DNA of 64,000 bases, from positions 496,001-560,000 of the forward strand of contig NZ_LR699553.1 of assembly GCF_902459535.1 (NCBI RefSeq), read 5' to 3'. The stretch comes from Paraburkholderia dioscoreae (lineage in GTDB: Bacteria; Pseudomonadota; Gammaproteobacteria; Burkholderiales; Burkholderiaceae). Below, in pieces: positions 10,167 through 19,637 of the stretch. How positions within the stretch are numbered: the stretch's first letter is position 1; each line of letters opens with the position of its first letter. Made by a program: the position numbers and the translations under genes. The notes beneath the pieces were generated by a model, which saw nothing but the letters and a program-made list of their open reading frames with translations, was not told the DNA's origin and did not search any database.

Positions 10167-12602
10167 GTGAGCAATCTGATCATTCGCAAGGTAGCCGTGC
10201 TCGGCGCCGGCGTGATGGGCGCGCAGATCGCCGCGCACCTGATCAACGCCAAGGTGCCCGTGCTGCTGTTCGATCTGCCTGCCAAAGAAGGCCCGAAGAA
10301 CGCGATCGCGTTGAAGGCGATCGAGAATCTGAAGAAGCTGTCGCCGGCGCCGTTCGGCGTGAAGGACGACGCGCAATACATCCAGCCCGCGAACTACGAC
10401 GACGACATCGAAAAGCTCGCCGAATGCGACCTCGTGATCGAAGCGATCGCCGAGCGCATGGACTGGAAGCACGACCTTTACAAGAAAGTCGCGCCGCATC
10501 TCGCGCCGAACGCGATTTTCGCGACCAACACGTCGGGTCTGTCGATCACGGCGCTCTCGGAAGGTTTCTCTGACGAACTGAAAGCGCGCTTTTGCGGCGT
10601 GCACTTCTTCAATCCGCCGCGCTACATGCATCTGGTCGAACTGATCCCGACCGCGACCACGCGCCCGGAAATTCTCGATCAACTCGAGTCGTTCCTGACC
10701 AGCGTGGTCGGCAAGGGTGTCGTGCGTGCGAAAGACACGCCGAACTTCATCGCCAATCGCGTGGGGATTTTCTCGATTCTCGCCGTCGTCACTGAAGCCG
10801 CGAAATTCGGCCTGCGTTTCGACGAAGTGGACGACCTGACCGGCGCACGTCTGGGCCGCGCGAAGTCGGCCACGTTCCGCACGGCGGACGTGGTCGGTCT
10901 CGACACGATGGCGCACGTCATCAAGACGATGCAGGACACGCTGAAAGACGACCCGTTCTATCCGGTCTACGAAACGCCTGCCGTGCTGGCCGAGCTGGTG
11001 AAGAAGGGCGCGCTGGGTCAGAAGACCGGCGGCGGCTTCTACAAGAAGGAAGGCAAGGCGATCAAGGTGCTCGACTCGAAGACCGGCGAGTACGTGGACG
11101 GCGGCGCGAAGGCGGACGAACTTGTCGGCCGCATTCTGAAGCGCCCGCCGGCTGAGCGTCTGAAGCTGCTGCGCGAATCCGAGCATCCGCAGGCTCAGTT
11201 CCTGTGGGCGATTTTCCGCGACGTGTATCACTACATCGGCGTGCATCTGGAATCGATCGCCGACAACGCGCGCGACGTCGATCTGGCGATCCGCTGGGGC
11301 TTCGGCTGGAACGAAGGCCCGTTCGAAGGCTGGCAGACGGCCGGCTGGAAGCAGGTCGCCGAGTGGGTGCAGGAAGACATCGCGGCCGGCAAGGCGCTCT
11401 CGAACGTGCCGCTGCCGTCGTGGGTGCTGGAGGGACCGGTGGCCGAGAAGGGCGGCGTGCATACGAACGAAGGTTCGTGGTCGCCGGCTTCGAATACGTT
11501 CGTGCCGCGCTCGTCGCTGTCGGTCTACGACAGGCAGGTGTTCCGTGCGCCGCTGGTCGGCGAAACCGCGGCTGATCCGAAGACCTACGGTAAGACGTTG
11601 TTCGAAACCGACGCCGTGCGCGCATGGGTCGACGATCGCGCCGGCGAGAACGACGTACTGATCGTGTCGTTCAAGAGCAAGATGAACACGATCGGACCGT
11701 CGGTGATCGACGGTCTCACGCAGGCGATCGAACTGGCCGAAAAGGACTACAAGGGTCTGGTGGTATGGCAGCCGACGTCGCTGAAACTCGGCACGCCGGG
11801 CGGCCCGTTCTCCGCGGGCGCCAACCTCGAAGAAGCGATGCCGGCCTTCATGATGGGCGGCGCGAAGGGCATTGAGCCATTCGTGAAGAAATTCCAGCAA
11901 GGCATGCTGCGCGTGAAGTACGCGAGCGTGCCGGTGATCTCGGCCGTGTCGGGCATCGCGCTCGGCGGTGGTTGCGAACTGGCGCTGCATAGCGCGAAGC
12001 GGGTCGCGCACATCGAAAGCTATCTCGGTCTGGTGGAAGTCGGCGTGGGTCTCGTGCCGGCGGGCGGCGGCCTGAAGGAAGCGGCATTGCGCGCGGCGGA
12101 AGCGGCGACCCAAGTGGGCGCGACCAACGACCTGCTGAAGTTCGTGCAGAAGTCGTTCGAAAACGCGGCGATGGCCAAGGTCTCGGCCTCCGCGCTCGAC
12201 GCTCGTGCGATGGGCTACCTGAAGCCGTCCGACACGATCGTCTTCAACGTGTTCGAACTGCTCGACGTCGCGAAGAAGGAAGCGCGCGCGTTGTCGGCGG
12301 CGGGTTATCGTCCGCCGCTGCGTGTGACGCAGGTGCCGGTGGCTGGGCGTTCGGCGATTGCGACCATCAAGGCGTCGCTCGTCAACATGCGCGACGGCCG
12401 TTTCATCAGCGAGCACGATTTCCTGATCGCAAGCCGTATCGCGGAAGCGGTGTGCGGCGGTGATGTGGAAGCGGGCAGTCTGGTCGATGAAGAGTGGCTG
12501 CTGCAACTCGAGCGTCGTGCGTTCGTCGATCTGCTCGGCACGCAAAAGACGCAGGAACGGATCATGGGCATGCTGCAAACCGGCAAGCCGGTGCGTAACT
12601 GA
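10167..12602 (+). CDS. 3-hydroxyacyl-CoA dehydrogenase / enoyl-CoA hydratase fusion (FadB/FadN-type)
   Basis: An 811-residue bifunctional beta-oxidation enzyme. The N-terminal half is the NAD-binding hydroxyacyl-CoA dehydrogenase (VLGAGVMGAQIAAHL near residue 10; HFFNPPRYMHLVE near 150; FIANRVG near 195), followed by C-terminal dehydrogenase domains. The last third is a crotonase-fold hydratase (SGIALGGGCELALH near residue 600, then GLVEVGVGLVPAGGG). This domain order is the reverse of E. coli FadB and matches FadN of Bacillus. The start is a GTG at 10167, 7 bases after CGGAGG. The thiolase begins 20 bases after its stop, so the two are almost certainly one operon. Confidence 0.92.
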   Translation: MSNLIIRKVAVLGAGVMGAQIAAHLINAKVPVLLFDLPAKEGPKNAIALKAIENLKKLSPAPFGVKDDAQYIQPANYDDDIEKLAECDLVIEAIAERMDWKHDLYKKVAPHLAPNAIFATNTSGLSITALSEGFSDELKARFCGVHFFNPPRYMHLVELIPTATTRPEILDQLESFLTSVVGKGVVRAKDTPNFIANRVGIFSILAVVTEAAKFGLRFDEVDDLTGARLGRAKSATFRTADVVGLDTMAHVIKTMQDTLKDDPFYPVYETPAVLAELVKKGALGQKTGGGFYKKEGKAIKVLDSKTGEYVDGGAKADELVGRILKRPPAERLKLLRESEHPQAQFLWAIFRDVYHYIGVHLESIADNARDVDLAIRWGFGWNEGPFEGWQTAGWKQVAEWVQEDIAAGKALSNVPLPSWVLEGPVAEKGGVHTNEGSWSPASNTFVPRSSLSVYDRQVFRAPLVGETAADPKTYGKTLFETDAVRAWVDDRAGENDVLIVSFKSKMNTIGPSVIDGLTQAIELAEKDYKGLVVWQPTSLKLGTPGGPFSAGANLEEAMPAFMMGGAKGIEPFVKKFQQGMLRVKYASVPVISAVSGIALGGGCELALHSAKRVAHIESYLGLVEVGVGLVPAGGGLKEAALRAAEAATQVGATNDLLKFVQKSFENAAMAKVSASALDARAMGYLKPSDTIVFNVFELLDVAKKEARALSAAGYRPPLRVTQVPVAGRSAIATIKASLVNMRDGRFISEHDFLIASRIAEAVCGGDVEAGSLVDEEWLLQLERRAFVDLLGTQKTQERIMGMLQTGKPVRN

Positions 12603-12622
12603 GCGACCAGGGAGATTTCCAA

Positions 12623-13822
12623 ATGGCAAAGCAATTGCAAGACGCATACATCGTCGCCGCGAGCCGCACGCCGATCGGCAAGGCGCCGCGCGGGATGTTC
12701 AAGAACACGCGCCCGGACGAACTGCTGGTCCACGCGATCAGGTCGGCCGTGGCGCAAGTGCCAGGTCTCGACACCAAGGTGATCGAAGACGCGATCATCG
12801 GCTGCGCGATTCCGGAAGCGGAACAAGGCCTCAACGTGGCGCGCATGGGCGCGCTGCTGGCCGGCCTGCCGAATACCGTCGGCGGCGTGACGGTGAACCG
12901 CTTCTGCGCGTCGGGCCTGACGGCGCTGGCGATGGCGGCGGACCGCATCCGCGTCGGCGAGTCGGACGCGATGATCGCGGGCGGCTGTGAATCCATGAGC
13001 ATGGTCCCGATGATGGGCAACAAGCCGTCCATGTCGCCGCATATCTTCGATCGCAGTGAAGACATCGGCATCGCTTACGGCATGGGCCTGACGGCCGAAA
13101 AGGTCGCCGAGCGCTGGAAGATCAGCCGCGAAGCGCAGGACGCATTCTCGGTCGAATCGCACCGCCGCGCCGTCGCCGCACAGCAAGCCGGCGAGTTCAA
13201 CGACGAAATCGCCGCGTACACGATCACCGAGCGCTTCCCCGATCTCGCCACCGGCGAAGTCCGCGTGAAGACCCGCGAAGTCTCGCTCGACGAAGGTCCG
13301 CGCGCGGAAACCTCGCTCGAAGGTCTCGCCAAACTGCGCGCAGTGTTCGCGAACAAGGGTTCGGTGACGGCGGGCAACAGCTCGCAGACCTCGGACGGCG
13401 CGGGCGCGCTGATCGTGGTGTCGGAAAAGATGTTGAAGGAATTCAACCTGACGCCGCTCGCGCGTTTCGTCAGCTTCGCCGTGCGCGGCGTGCCGCCGGA
13501 GATCATGGGCATCGGTCCGAAGGAAGCGATTCCGGCCGCGCTGAAGGCCGCCGGCCTGAAGATCGACGACCTCGACTGGATCGAGCTGAACGAAGCGTTC
13601 GCCGCGCAATCGCTGGCGGTGATTCAGGATCTCGGTCTCGATCCGGCGAAGATCAACCCGCTCGGCGGCGCGATCGCCCTCGGCCACCCGCTGGGTGCGA
13701 CGGGCGCGATTCGTGCGTCGACCGTGGTGCATGGCTTGCGCCGCCGTAACTACAAGTACGGCATGGTGACGATGTGCGTCGGCACGGGGATGGGCGCAGC
13801 GGGCATCATCGAGCGCCTGTGA
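12623..13822 (+). CDS. fadA: acetyl-CoA C-acyltransferase (3-ketoacyl-CoA thiolase)
   Basis: A 399-residue thiolase performing the last step of beta-oxidation. The acyl-accepting cysteine lies in NRFCASGLTAL near residue 95. The active-site histidine lies in GGAIALGHPLGATGA near residue 355, and the second cysteine in MCVGTGMGAAG near residue 386. Length and all three motifs are normal. It is 20 bases downstream of the FadB-like gene with GGGAGATTT before the ATG. A terminator follows about 80 bases later, marking the end of the operon. Confidence 0.93.
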   Translation: MAKQLQDAYIVAASRTPIGKAPRGMFKNTRPDELLVHAIRSAVAQVPGLDTKVIEDAIIGCAIPEAEQGLNVARMGALLAGLPNTVGGVTVNRFCASGLTALAMAADRIRVGESDAMIAGGCESMSMVPMMGNKPSMSPHIFDRSEDIGIAYGMGLTAEKVAERWKISREAQDAFSVESHRRAVAAQQAGEFNDEIAAYTITERFPDLATGEVRVKTREVSLDEGPRAETSLEGLAKLRAVFANKGSVTAGNSSQTSDGAGALIVVSEKMLKEFNLTPLARFVSFAVRGVPPEIMGIGPKEAIPAALKAAGLKIDDLDWIELNEAFAAQSLAVIQDLGLDPAKINPLGGAIALGHPLGATGAIRASTVVHGLRRRNYKYGMVTMCVGTGMGAAGIIERL

Positions 13823-13902
13823 GCGTGATCGCCCCGGTGTTCAGCCCGGCGTTCGCTTCGGTCCACACGGCGAGCCTCGGGGCGACCCGTTAAGCACCGC
13901 AC

Positions 13903-13940
13903 AACGGTTCGCAGGCCTTCCGGCTTGCGAACCGTTTTTT
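13903..13940 (+). terminator. rho-independent terminator after the thiolase gene
   Basis: AACGGTTCGCA pairs with TGCGAACCGTT around a 12-base loop, followed by a T-run. It separates the thiolase from the following enoyl-CoA hydratase, implying the latter has its own promoter or depends on read-through. Confidence 0.85.
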
Positions 13941-13971
13941 ACATTCTGAGCAGAAGTACGAGGAGATGACA

Positions 13972-14736
13972 ATGGATATTCTGGTCGAGCGCGCCGACGG
14001 CGTGCTGACGATTGCCTTCAACCGGCCCGACAAGAAAAACGCGATCACGGCCGCGATGTACCAGACGATGGCCGACGCGCTGGTTCAAGCGCAAGGCGAC
14101 GCGGCGGTACGGGCGATCCTGATTCGCGGCGGCGCGGGTATTTTCAGCGCCGGCAACGATCTCGAAGATTTTATGAAGACGCCGCCGATGGGCGAAAACG
14201 CGCCGGTGTTTCAGTTCCTGCGCGCGATCAGTTCGGCGGAGAAGCCGGTGGTGGCGTCGGTGGCGGGGCCGGCGGTGGGCATCGGCACGACCTTGCTGCT
14301 GCATTGCGATCTGGTCTACGCGGCCGACACGGCGAGCTTCTCGCTGCCGTTCGCGCAGCTCGGCTTGTGCCCGGAAGCGGCGTCGAGCCTGCTGTTGCAG
14401 CGGGTGGGCGGCTATCAGGCGGCGGCGGAGAAGCTGCTGCTCGGCGAAGCGTTCGACGCCGCCGAGGCGCAGCGCATGGGCTTCGTGAATCGCGTGCTGC
14501 CCGCCGCCGAGGTGGATGCGTTCGCCGCTTCGCAAGCCGCGAAGCTGGCAGCGCTGCCGGCCTCGTCGCTGCGTGTGACGAAAAGCCTCATGAAGCGCGC
14601 GAGCCACCAGGAACTGCAAACGCAGATATCGGAAGAAGCCGTGCATTTCGGCAAGATGCTGCTCGCGCCGGAAGCCCGCGAGGCGTTCAAGGCATTCTTC
14701 GAGAAGCGCAAGCCTGACTTCAGGCAGTTCGACTGA
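13972..14736 (+). CDS. enoyl-CoA hydratase/isomerase family protein
   Basis: A 254-residue stand-alone crotonase-fold protein. The oxyanion-hole region reads AGNDLEDFMK near residue 63, and VASVAGPAVGIGTTLLLHCDLVYAA lies near residue 95. The position of the usual second acidic residue reads LPFAQLGLCPEAASS, so it keeps a glutamate in a pattern common to isomerase-like members. Substrate cannot be assigned; 2,3-dehydroadipyl-CoA or medium-chain enoyl-CoA are possibilities. The ATG at 13972 is preferred over one at 13966 because GAGGAG would otherwise abut the start. It is separated from the fad operon by a terminator. Confidence 0.85.
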   Translation: MDILVERADGVLTIAFNRPDKKNAITAAMYQTMADALVQAQGDAAVRAILIRGGAGIFSAGNDLEDFMKTPPMGENAPVFQFLRAISSAEKPVVASVAGPAVGIGTTLLLHCDLVYAADTASFSLPFAQLGLCPEAASSLLLQRVGGYQAAAEKLLLGEAFDAAEAQRMGFVNRVLPAAEVDAFAASQAAKLAALPASSLRVTKSLMKRASHQELQTQISEEAVHFGKMLLAPEAREAFKAFFEKRKPDFRQFD

Positions 14737-14869
14737 GCGGCGGGCCTGAGCGCTTGAACCACTTCGGGCGCGAGCGCTCTGGCGTAAAGCGGACTTGCCA
14801 GCTTGTGCGGGCTCCAGCTGTTTGCATAGCTGGACGTTCCGCCCGCTCGCAGGTCAGGCGCGCCGCCGT

Positions 14870-15709
14870 TCAAAGCTGCGCCGGCTGCAACGTGTCGTAG
14901 TCGACGTAGCTCTTTTCGCGGCAGAAGCTCACCAGCCGCACGCCTGCTTTGCGGGCAATCGCAATAGCCAGCGAAGACGGCGCCGAGATCGTGGCGACCA
15001 TCGGCACGCCGACGCGCGCGGCCTTGCGCACCAGCTCGTAGCTGGCGCGGCTCGACAGAAACACGAAACCCTCTTGGGTGTCCACGCGATCGAGCACGAG
15101 CTGGCCGATCAGCTTGTCGAGCGCGTTGTGGCGACCCACGTCCTCGAACGCGTAGCGGATCGCGCCCGCCGCGTCGCACCATGCGGCGGCGTGCAAACCG
15201 CCGGTCAGCCGCGTCAACGCCTGATGCTCGGGCAACTCGCGGGCGGCGCGCGCGATCGCGTCCGGCGCGAGCCGTTGCAGAAAGCCGGTGTCCGGCACAC
15301 GTTCGGGTTCCAGATCCAGCAGATCGATGCTTTCGATGCCGCACACGCCGCAACCGGTGCGCCCGGCAAGCGCGCGGCGCTTTTCCTTGAGTGCGACGAA
15401 TGCCTGCTGCACCACCTGTAGCTGCACTTCGGCGTGCGGCAATTGGTCGTCGTCATGCAGTTCGACCTCGATATCCTGAATGTCGCTGCCGCGCTCCACG
15501 ATCCCCTCGGAAATGGCGAATCCGACCGCGAATGCTTCCAGATCGCGCGGCGTGCACATCATCACCGCGTGCGAAATGCCGTTGAAGACGAGCGCCACCG
15601 GCCATTCCTGACCGACGTGGTCGGTGACGGTTTCGACCTCCGCGCCGCGATGCCGGCGCACCTGGCGCTCCACCGCGCCCGGCTGCCCGGCTGTTTCCAG
15701 TTCGTTCAA
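14870..15709 (-). CDS. fdhD: formate dehydrogenase accessory sulfurtransferase FdhD
   Basis: A 279-residue FdhD-family protein. FdhD transfers sulfur from IscS to the molybdenum cofactor and is needed for active formate dehydrogenase. The reactive CxxC region is present as GRTGCGVCGIESI near residue 118, and the conserved DVGRHNALDKLIG lies near residue 190. The start is a TTG at 15709 with a strong AAAGGAG seven bases ahead, so the unusual start codon is well supported. No formate dehydrogenase is encoded in this window. The divergent neighbour is a nitrate-reductase-associated protein. Confidence 0.92.
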   Translation of the reverse strand: MNELETAGQPGAVERQVRRHRGAEVETVTDHVGQEWPVALVFNGISHAVMMCTPRDLEAFAVGFAISEGIVERGSDIQDIEVELHDDDQLPHAEVQLQVVQQAFVALKEKRRALAGRTGCGVCGIESIDLLDLEPERVPDTGFLQRLAPDAIARAARELPEHQALTRLTGGLHAAAWCDAAGAIRYAFEDVGRHNALDKLIGQLVLDRVDTQEGFVFLSSRASYELVRKAARVGVPMVATISAPSSLAIAIARKAGVRLVSFCREKSYVDYDTLQPAQL

Positions 15710-15857
15710 GCTAGTACTCCTTTGCCATGCTGCGCCCGCGTGAGCGGCCGGCGGGCTCGTGCGTTGCCGCCAGACCGCGCCGCCGTCGCGCGAATAAGGT
15801 TCTAAAATACCTCAAGCCGGGCTTGCGCGTTGCCCGCCATCCACGAGGGACACTGTC

Positions 15858-16334
15858 ATGGGACTCAACGAAGCGCCGCTTCTGTTCAACTTCGAGGTCG
15901 AGTCTTCGGAGAATTTCACGTTTATCCCGATGTCGGTGCGCTTCAACCTCGACCGGTTCGGGCTGCGCATCTCGCTCCAGCAATGGCAGCAACTGCCGCT
16001 CGAAGACCGCAAGCTGCTGGCGCGCTTCCCCGTCGAGGAAGACGCGGAAATCGAGCCGAACTTCGATCATGCCCTGTTCGAAATGCTGCGCACCCACGCG
16101 AACGTCGAGCCGGAGTGGTTCACGCCCGAGGAAGCGCCGGCCTGGCGTCGCACGGATAGCGTGCCGGAGGGCATCGCGCATCAGGCGCAACTGGCCGGCA
16201 TCGCCGCGCCGGGCGTGGCCCGCTGGGCCGAACTGGCGCCGTTCAAGCGCTACGTGCTCGCCAAGCTGTCGCGCAAGCCGGAGGCCAACCACGACTTCGT
16301 CCCGGCCATGAAGGAGTTCGGTGCGGTCGGTTAG
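15858..16334 (+). CDS. nitrate reductase-associated protein family (PF09655-like)
   Basis: A 158-residue soluble protein resembling the nitrate-reductase-associated family, known mostly from gene neighbourhood in cyanobacteria and Burkholderia. The N-terminus LFNFEVESSENFTFIPMSVRFNLDRFG and the middle LPLEDRKLLARFPV (given in parts) are the recognisable blocks. A late KLSRKPEANHDFVPAMKEFG closes it. No catalytic motif is visible, and the biochemical role is unknown. It has GAGGGA before the ATG. Pairing with fdhD suggests a link to molybdoenzymes, but that is inference. Confidence 0.7.
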   Translation: MGLNEAPLLFNFEVESSENFTFIPMSVRFNLDRFGLRISLQQWQQLPLEDRKLLARFPVEEDAEIEPNFDHALFEMLRTHANVEPEWFTPEEAPAWRRTDSVPEGIAHQAQLAGIAAPGVARWAELAPFKRYVLAKLSRKPEANHDFVPAMKEFGAVG

Positions 16335-16507
16335 GTGCAGCCGGCCAGGTGCTGCCGGACACGTTTTTTTCATCCACTACCCTCAACCTGTTCCGAACCC
16401 TGCCGTTATCCAAGGGTTGGCGCGTAAAGAAACTCGTATCGATGCGGCCCGATGCATCGAAAGCGACCGCGCGCTCCCGCCGGCAGAACGATTGACGTTC
16501 GGAATCC

Positions 16508-19500
16508 ATGACTCCTTTTCTATCGAAGCGGCTGCTGATCAATATAGCGGTCGTCGCCGCGGCGGTCGGCGCGAACGCGTTCGTCGCCTACACGCAGATT
16601 TGCGGCCAACGCGATGCCGACGCGCGCATGCTGCGGTCCACGAGCGTGCGCCAGAACCTCGACGCCTACCAGTCGGCGCTCGACGGCGGCCTTGCCGCGC
16701 TCGGCCGCTTCGAGACGTCGGGCGAGTCCGCGCCGGCCGGCGCTGCGACCGGCATGGCCGCGACGCTCACGCGTCTGGAGCGCGACCTGCGCAGTGAACT
16801 TGCCGGCGAACCCGCCATGCTCGACGCGCTCGCCAAGCTGAGTGCGGACAGCCATGCGTTGCAACACGACATCGACCACGCGCTGCTAAGGAGCGCCGAC
16901 TCCGGCGCGAGCGCCTCGCGCGCATGGGCGGCCTCGACCTACACCCATCTCGGGCTCGGCCTGGATCGCGTCGAAGCCGCGCTGGCCGCGCTGCGCGGCG
17001 AGGAGAACCGCGCCTTGCGGGCCTCGCTCGCGGCGTCGGCGAGCGAAACCCAGCGGGCGATGTTCCTGCTGATCGTGACGATGCTGGCCGGCAGCGTGCT
17101 GCTGATCTACACGTTCGGCGCCCGTGAAAACAGCGCGCGCGAGAAGCTGCGCACCGTCCGCGCGCTCGGCCGCAACGACGAACGTTTTCGCGGCCTGTTC
17201 GACGATCATCCGGTGCCGATGTATATCGTCGATCGCGAGACGCTGCGCTTTCTAGCCGTCAACGCGGCGGCGATCCAGCAATACGGCTATTCCGAAAGCG
17301 AATTTCTCGGCATGACGGTTCGCGCGATCCGGCCGAAAGCCGAAATCCCGCGTCTCGAATCGCATCTGCAGCGCAGCGACGCGACCCACCACGGCCGAAC
17401 GATGGCGGGTATCTGGCATCATCGGCGCAAGGACGGCTCGACGATCAGTGCCGACATTTCGTATCACGCGCTGAACTTCATGGGCCGCGCCGCGTTTTTC
17501 GTGCTGGCCGACGACGTCACCGACCAGATCAACGCGGAAGCCGAAGCGCAGCGTTCGAACCAGATGCTCGAAGCGGTGATCGACAATATTCCGCAGCGCA
17601 TTTTCTGGAAGGATCTGGAGTCGCGCTACCTCGGCTGCAACATGGCGTTCGCGCGCGATGCGGGACTCGCGTATCCCGAGCAGGTGGTGGGCAAGAGCGA
17701 CGCCGACATGCCGTGGCGCGACTTCTCCAGTCTGCTGAACGACCACGACAGGGAAGTAGTGAGCACCGGCGTGCCGAAGATGAATTTCGAAGTCGATCTG
17801 ATGATCGACGGCGTGCACCGCACCACGGTCACGAGCAAGCTGCCGTTCACCGACGGCGAGGGCCGCGTGATCGGCGTGCTCGGTTCGTACACGGATATCA
17901 CCGAGCGCAAGCGCGCCGACCTTGCCTTGCGCCTGCAAAGCCGTGCGCTCGATGCGAGCGTCAACGCGATTCTGATCACCGCGCCGTCGCCGGCCGGCAA
18001 CCTGATCGAGTACGTGAACCCGGCGTTCATGCGCATTACCGGCTACGACGCAGCCGAGGCGATCGGCCACGATTGCCGCCTGCTGCAGCGCGACGACCGC
18101 GACCAGGAAGGCGTCGCGCTGATCCGCCAGGCGCTCGCGGCGAACCGTGAAGTGAGCGCGGTGGTGCGCAACTATCGCAAGGACGGCGCGTTGTTCTGGA
18201 ATCAGCTCTTCATCGCGCCGGTGCCGAATCAGGACGGCGTGATCACTCACCACATCGGCGTGATCAACGACGTGACCGATCTGATGCGCTATCAGGAACA
18301 GCTGGAATATCAGGCCAACTACGACAGCCTGACGCGTCTGCCGAACCGCAATCTGCTGCGCGACCGTCTGCAGCACGCGTTGATCGTCGCGCAACGGCAG
18401 CACAAGGGCGTCGCGGTCGTGTTCATCGATCTGGACGGTTTCAAGAACGTCAACGACAGCCTCGGCCACAGCGTGGGCGACCGGCTGCTGAGCGTGGTTG
18501 CCGAGCGCCTGGCACGTTGCACGCGCACGAGCGATACGGTGGCGCGGCATGGCGGCGACGAGTTCGTGATCGTGATGACCGATACCGTCGACGAACAGTC
18601 GTTGATCGCGTGGATGGAGCGCGTGCGCGTGTCGATCTCCGAACCGGTCTGGCTCGACGGCACCGAGCTGTACGTCGGCTGCAGCATGGGCGCGAGCCTC
18701 TTCCCGCAAGACGGCGAAGATGCCGAAACGCTGATGAAGAAGGCCGATCTCGCGATGTACCGCGCCAAGGACATGGGCCGCAATACGTTCCAGTTCTATC
18801 AGCCGGAAATGAATGCGAGCGCGGGCACGCGTCTGAATCTCGAGCGGCGCTTGCGCCGCGCGCTGCGCGACAACCAGTTCCTGCTGCACTACCAGCCGCA
18901 GGTGGATATTGTGAGCGGACAGATCGTCGGCACCGAAGCGCTGGTGCGCTGGCGCGATCCGGAAGTCGGACTGGTGCCGCCGTCGTCGTTCATTCCGGTC
19001 GCGGAAGAAAGCGGGCTGATCGGGCCACTCTCGGAGTGGGTGCTGCGCGAGGCGTGCCGCCAGAACAAGGCCTGGCAGGATGAAGGCTTGCCGCCGGCGC
19101 GCGTCTCGGTGAATCTGTCGGCGCGCGTGTTCCAGCAGCGCGATATCGCCAAGCTGGTCATGCAGGTGCTGGACGAGACCGGCCTCGAGCCGCAATACCT
19201 TGAACTCGAACTGACCGAAAGCACCATCATGCGCAACGCCGAAGAAGCCGTGTCGATGCTCAACGAACTGCACGCGCTCGGCATCGGCCTTGCCATCGAC
19301 GACTTCGGCACCGGCTATTCAAGTCTCAGCTATCTGAAGCGCTTCCCGGTGGACCGCCTGAAGATCGACCGCTCGTTCGTCTCCGACATCGGCGTATCGG
19401 GCGACGACGAAACGATCACCTCGGCGATTATCGCGCTCGCGCACTCGCTGAAATTGCAGGTGATCGCCGAAGGCGTGGAGACGTCCGCGCAGCTCGACTT

Positions 19501-19618
19501 CCTGAAAGAGCGCGCCTGCGACGAGATGCAGGGCTTCTACTTCGCGAAGCCGTTGTCGACGGACGCGATTTCCGAACTGCTGCAGGGCGGCGTGGGGCGC
19601 GAACTGGCAACGGTGTGA
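16508..19618 (+). CDS. membrane PAS-PAS-(LOV-like)PAS-GGDEF-EAL cyclic-di-GMP enzyme
   Basis: A 1036-residue inner-membrane signalling protein. Two membrane segments (about residues 9-30 and 184-205) flank a periplasmic stretch of some 150 residues. Three PAS regions follow at about 222-345, 350-465 and 480-595. The third has LOV-type blocks: GHDCRLLQ with Cys523, NYRKDG (Asn555) and FWN (Asn565). The diguanylate cyclase domain has an intact GGDEF at 682-686 and an upstream RTSD inhibitory site. The phosphodiesterase domain has EAL at 810-812, DDFGTGYSSL, KIDRSF and EGVET, all intact. Both activities are therefore possible. No partner gene is adjacent. Length and architecture are common, but the LOV-like third PAS domain is not routine. 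Confidence 0.92.
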   Translation: MTPFLSKRLLINIAVVAAAVGANAFVAYTQICGQRDADARMLRSTSVRQNLDAYQSALDGGLAALGRFETSGESAPAGAATGMAATLTRLERDLRSELAGEPAMLDALAKLSADSHALQHDIDHALLRSADSGASASRAWAASTYTHLGLGLDRVEAALAALRGEENRALRASLAASASETQRAMFLLIVTMLAGSVLLIYTFGARENSAREKLRTVRALGRNDERFRGLFDDHPVPMYIVDRETLRFLAVNAAAIQQYGYSESEFLGMTVRAIRPKAEIPRLESHLQRSDATHHGRTMAGIWHHRRKDGSTISADISYHALNFMGRAAFFVLADDVTDQINAEAEAQRSNQMLEAVIDNIPQRIFWKDLESRYLGCNMAFARDAGLAYPEQVVGKSDADMPWRDFSSLLNDHDREVVSTGVPKMNFEVDLMIDGVHRTTVTSKLPFTDGEGRVIGVLGSYTDITERKRADLALRLQSRALDASVNAILITAPSPAGNLIEYVNPAFMRITGYDAAEAIGHDCRLLQRDDRDQEGVALIRQALAANREVSAVVRNYRKDGALFWNQLFIAPVPNQDGVITHHIGVINDVTDLMRYQEQLEYQANYDSLTRLPNRNLLRDRLQHALIVAQRQHKGVAVVFIDLDGFKNVNDSLGHSVGDRLLSVVAERLARCTRTSDTVARHGGDEFVIVMTDTVDEQSLIAWMERVRVSISEPVWLDGTELYVGCSMGASLFPQDGEDAETLMKKADLAMYRAKDMGRNTFQFYQPEMNASAGTRLNLERRLRRALRDNQFLLHYQPQVDIVSGQIVGTEALVRWRDPEVGLVPPSSFIPVAEESGLIGPLSEWVLREACRQNKAWQDEGLPPARVSVNLSARVFQQRDIAKLVMQVLDETGLEPQYLELELTESTIMRNAEEAVSMLNELHALGIGLAIDDFGTGYSSLSYLKRFPVDRLKIDRSFVSDIGVSGDDETITSAIIALAHSLKLQVIAEGVETSAQLDFLKERACDEMQGFYFAKPLSTDAISELLQGGVGRELATV

Positions 19619-19637
19619 GCGTTTGCGCCCGGTATGC

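Noticed and set aside
8244..12647. Long minus-strand open frames opposite the acyl-CoA dehydrogenase and FadB-like genes
   Set aside because: Antisense frames produced by codon bias; the plus-strand genes have full catalytic motifs.
16341..16371. Possible terminator after the nitrate-reductase-associated gene
   Set aside because: The CCGGC/GCCGG stem is only five base pairs and is separated from the T-run by five bases.
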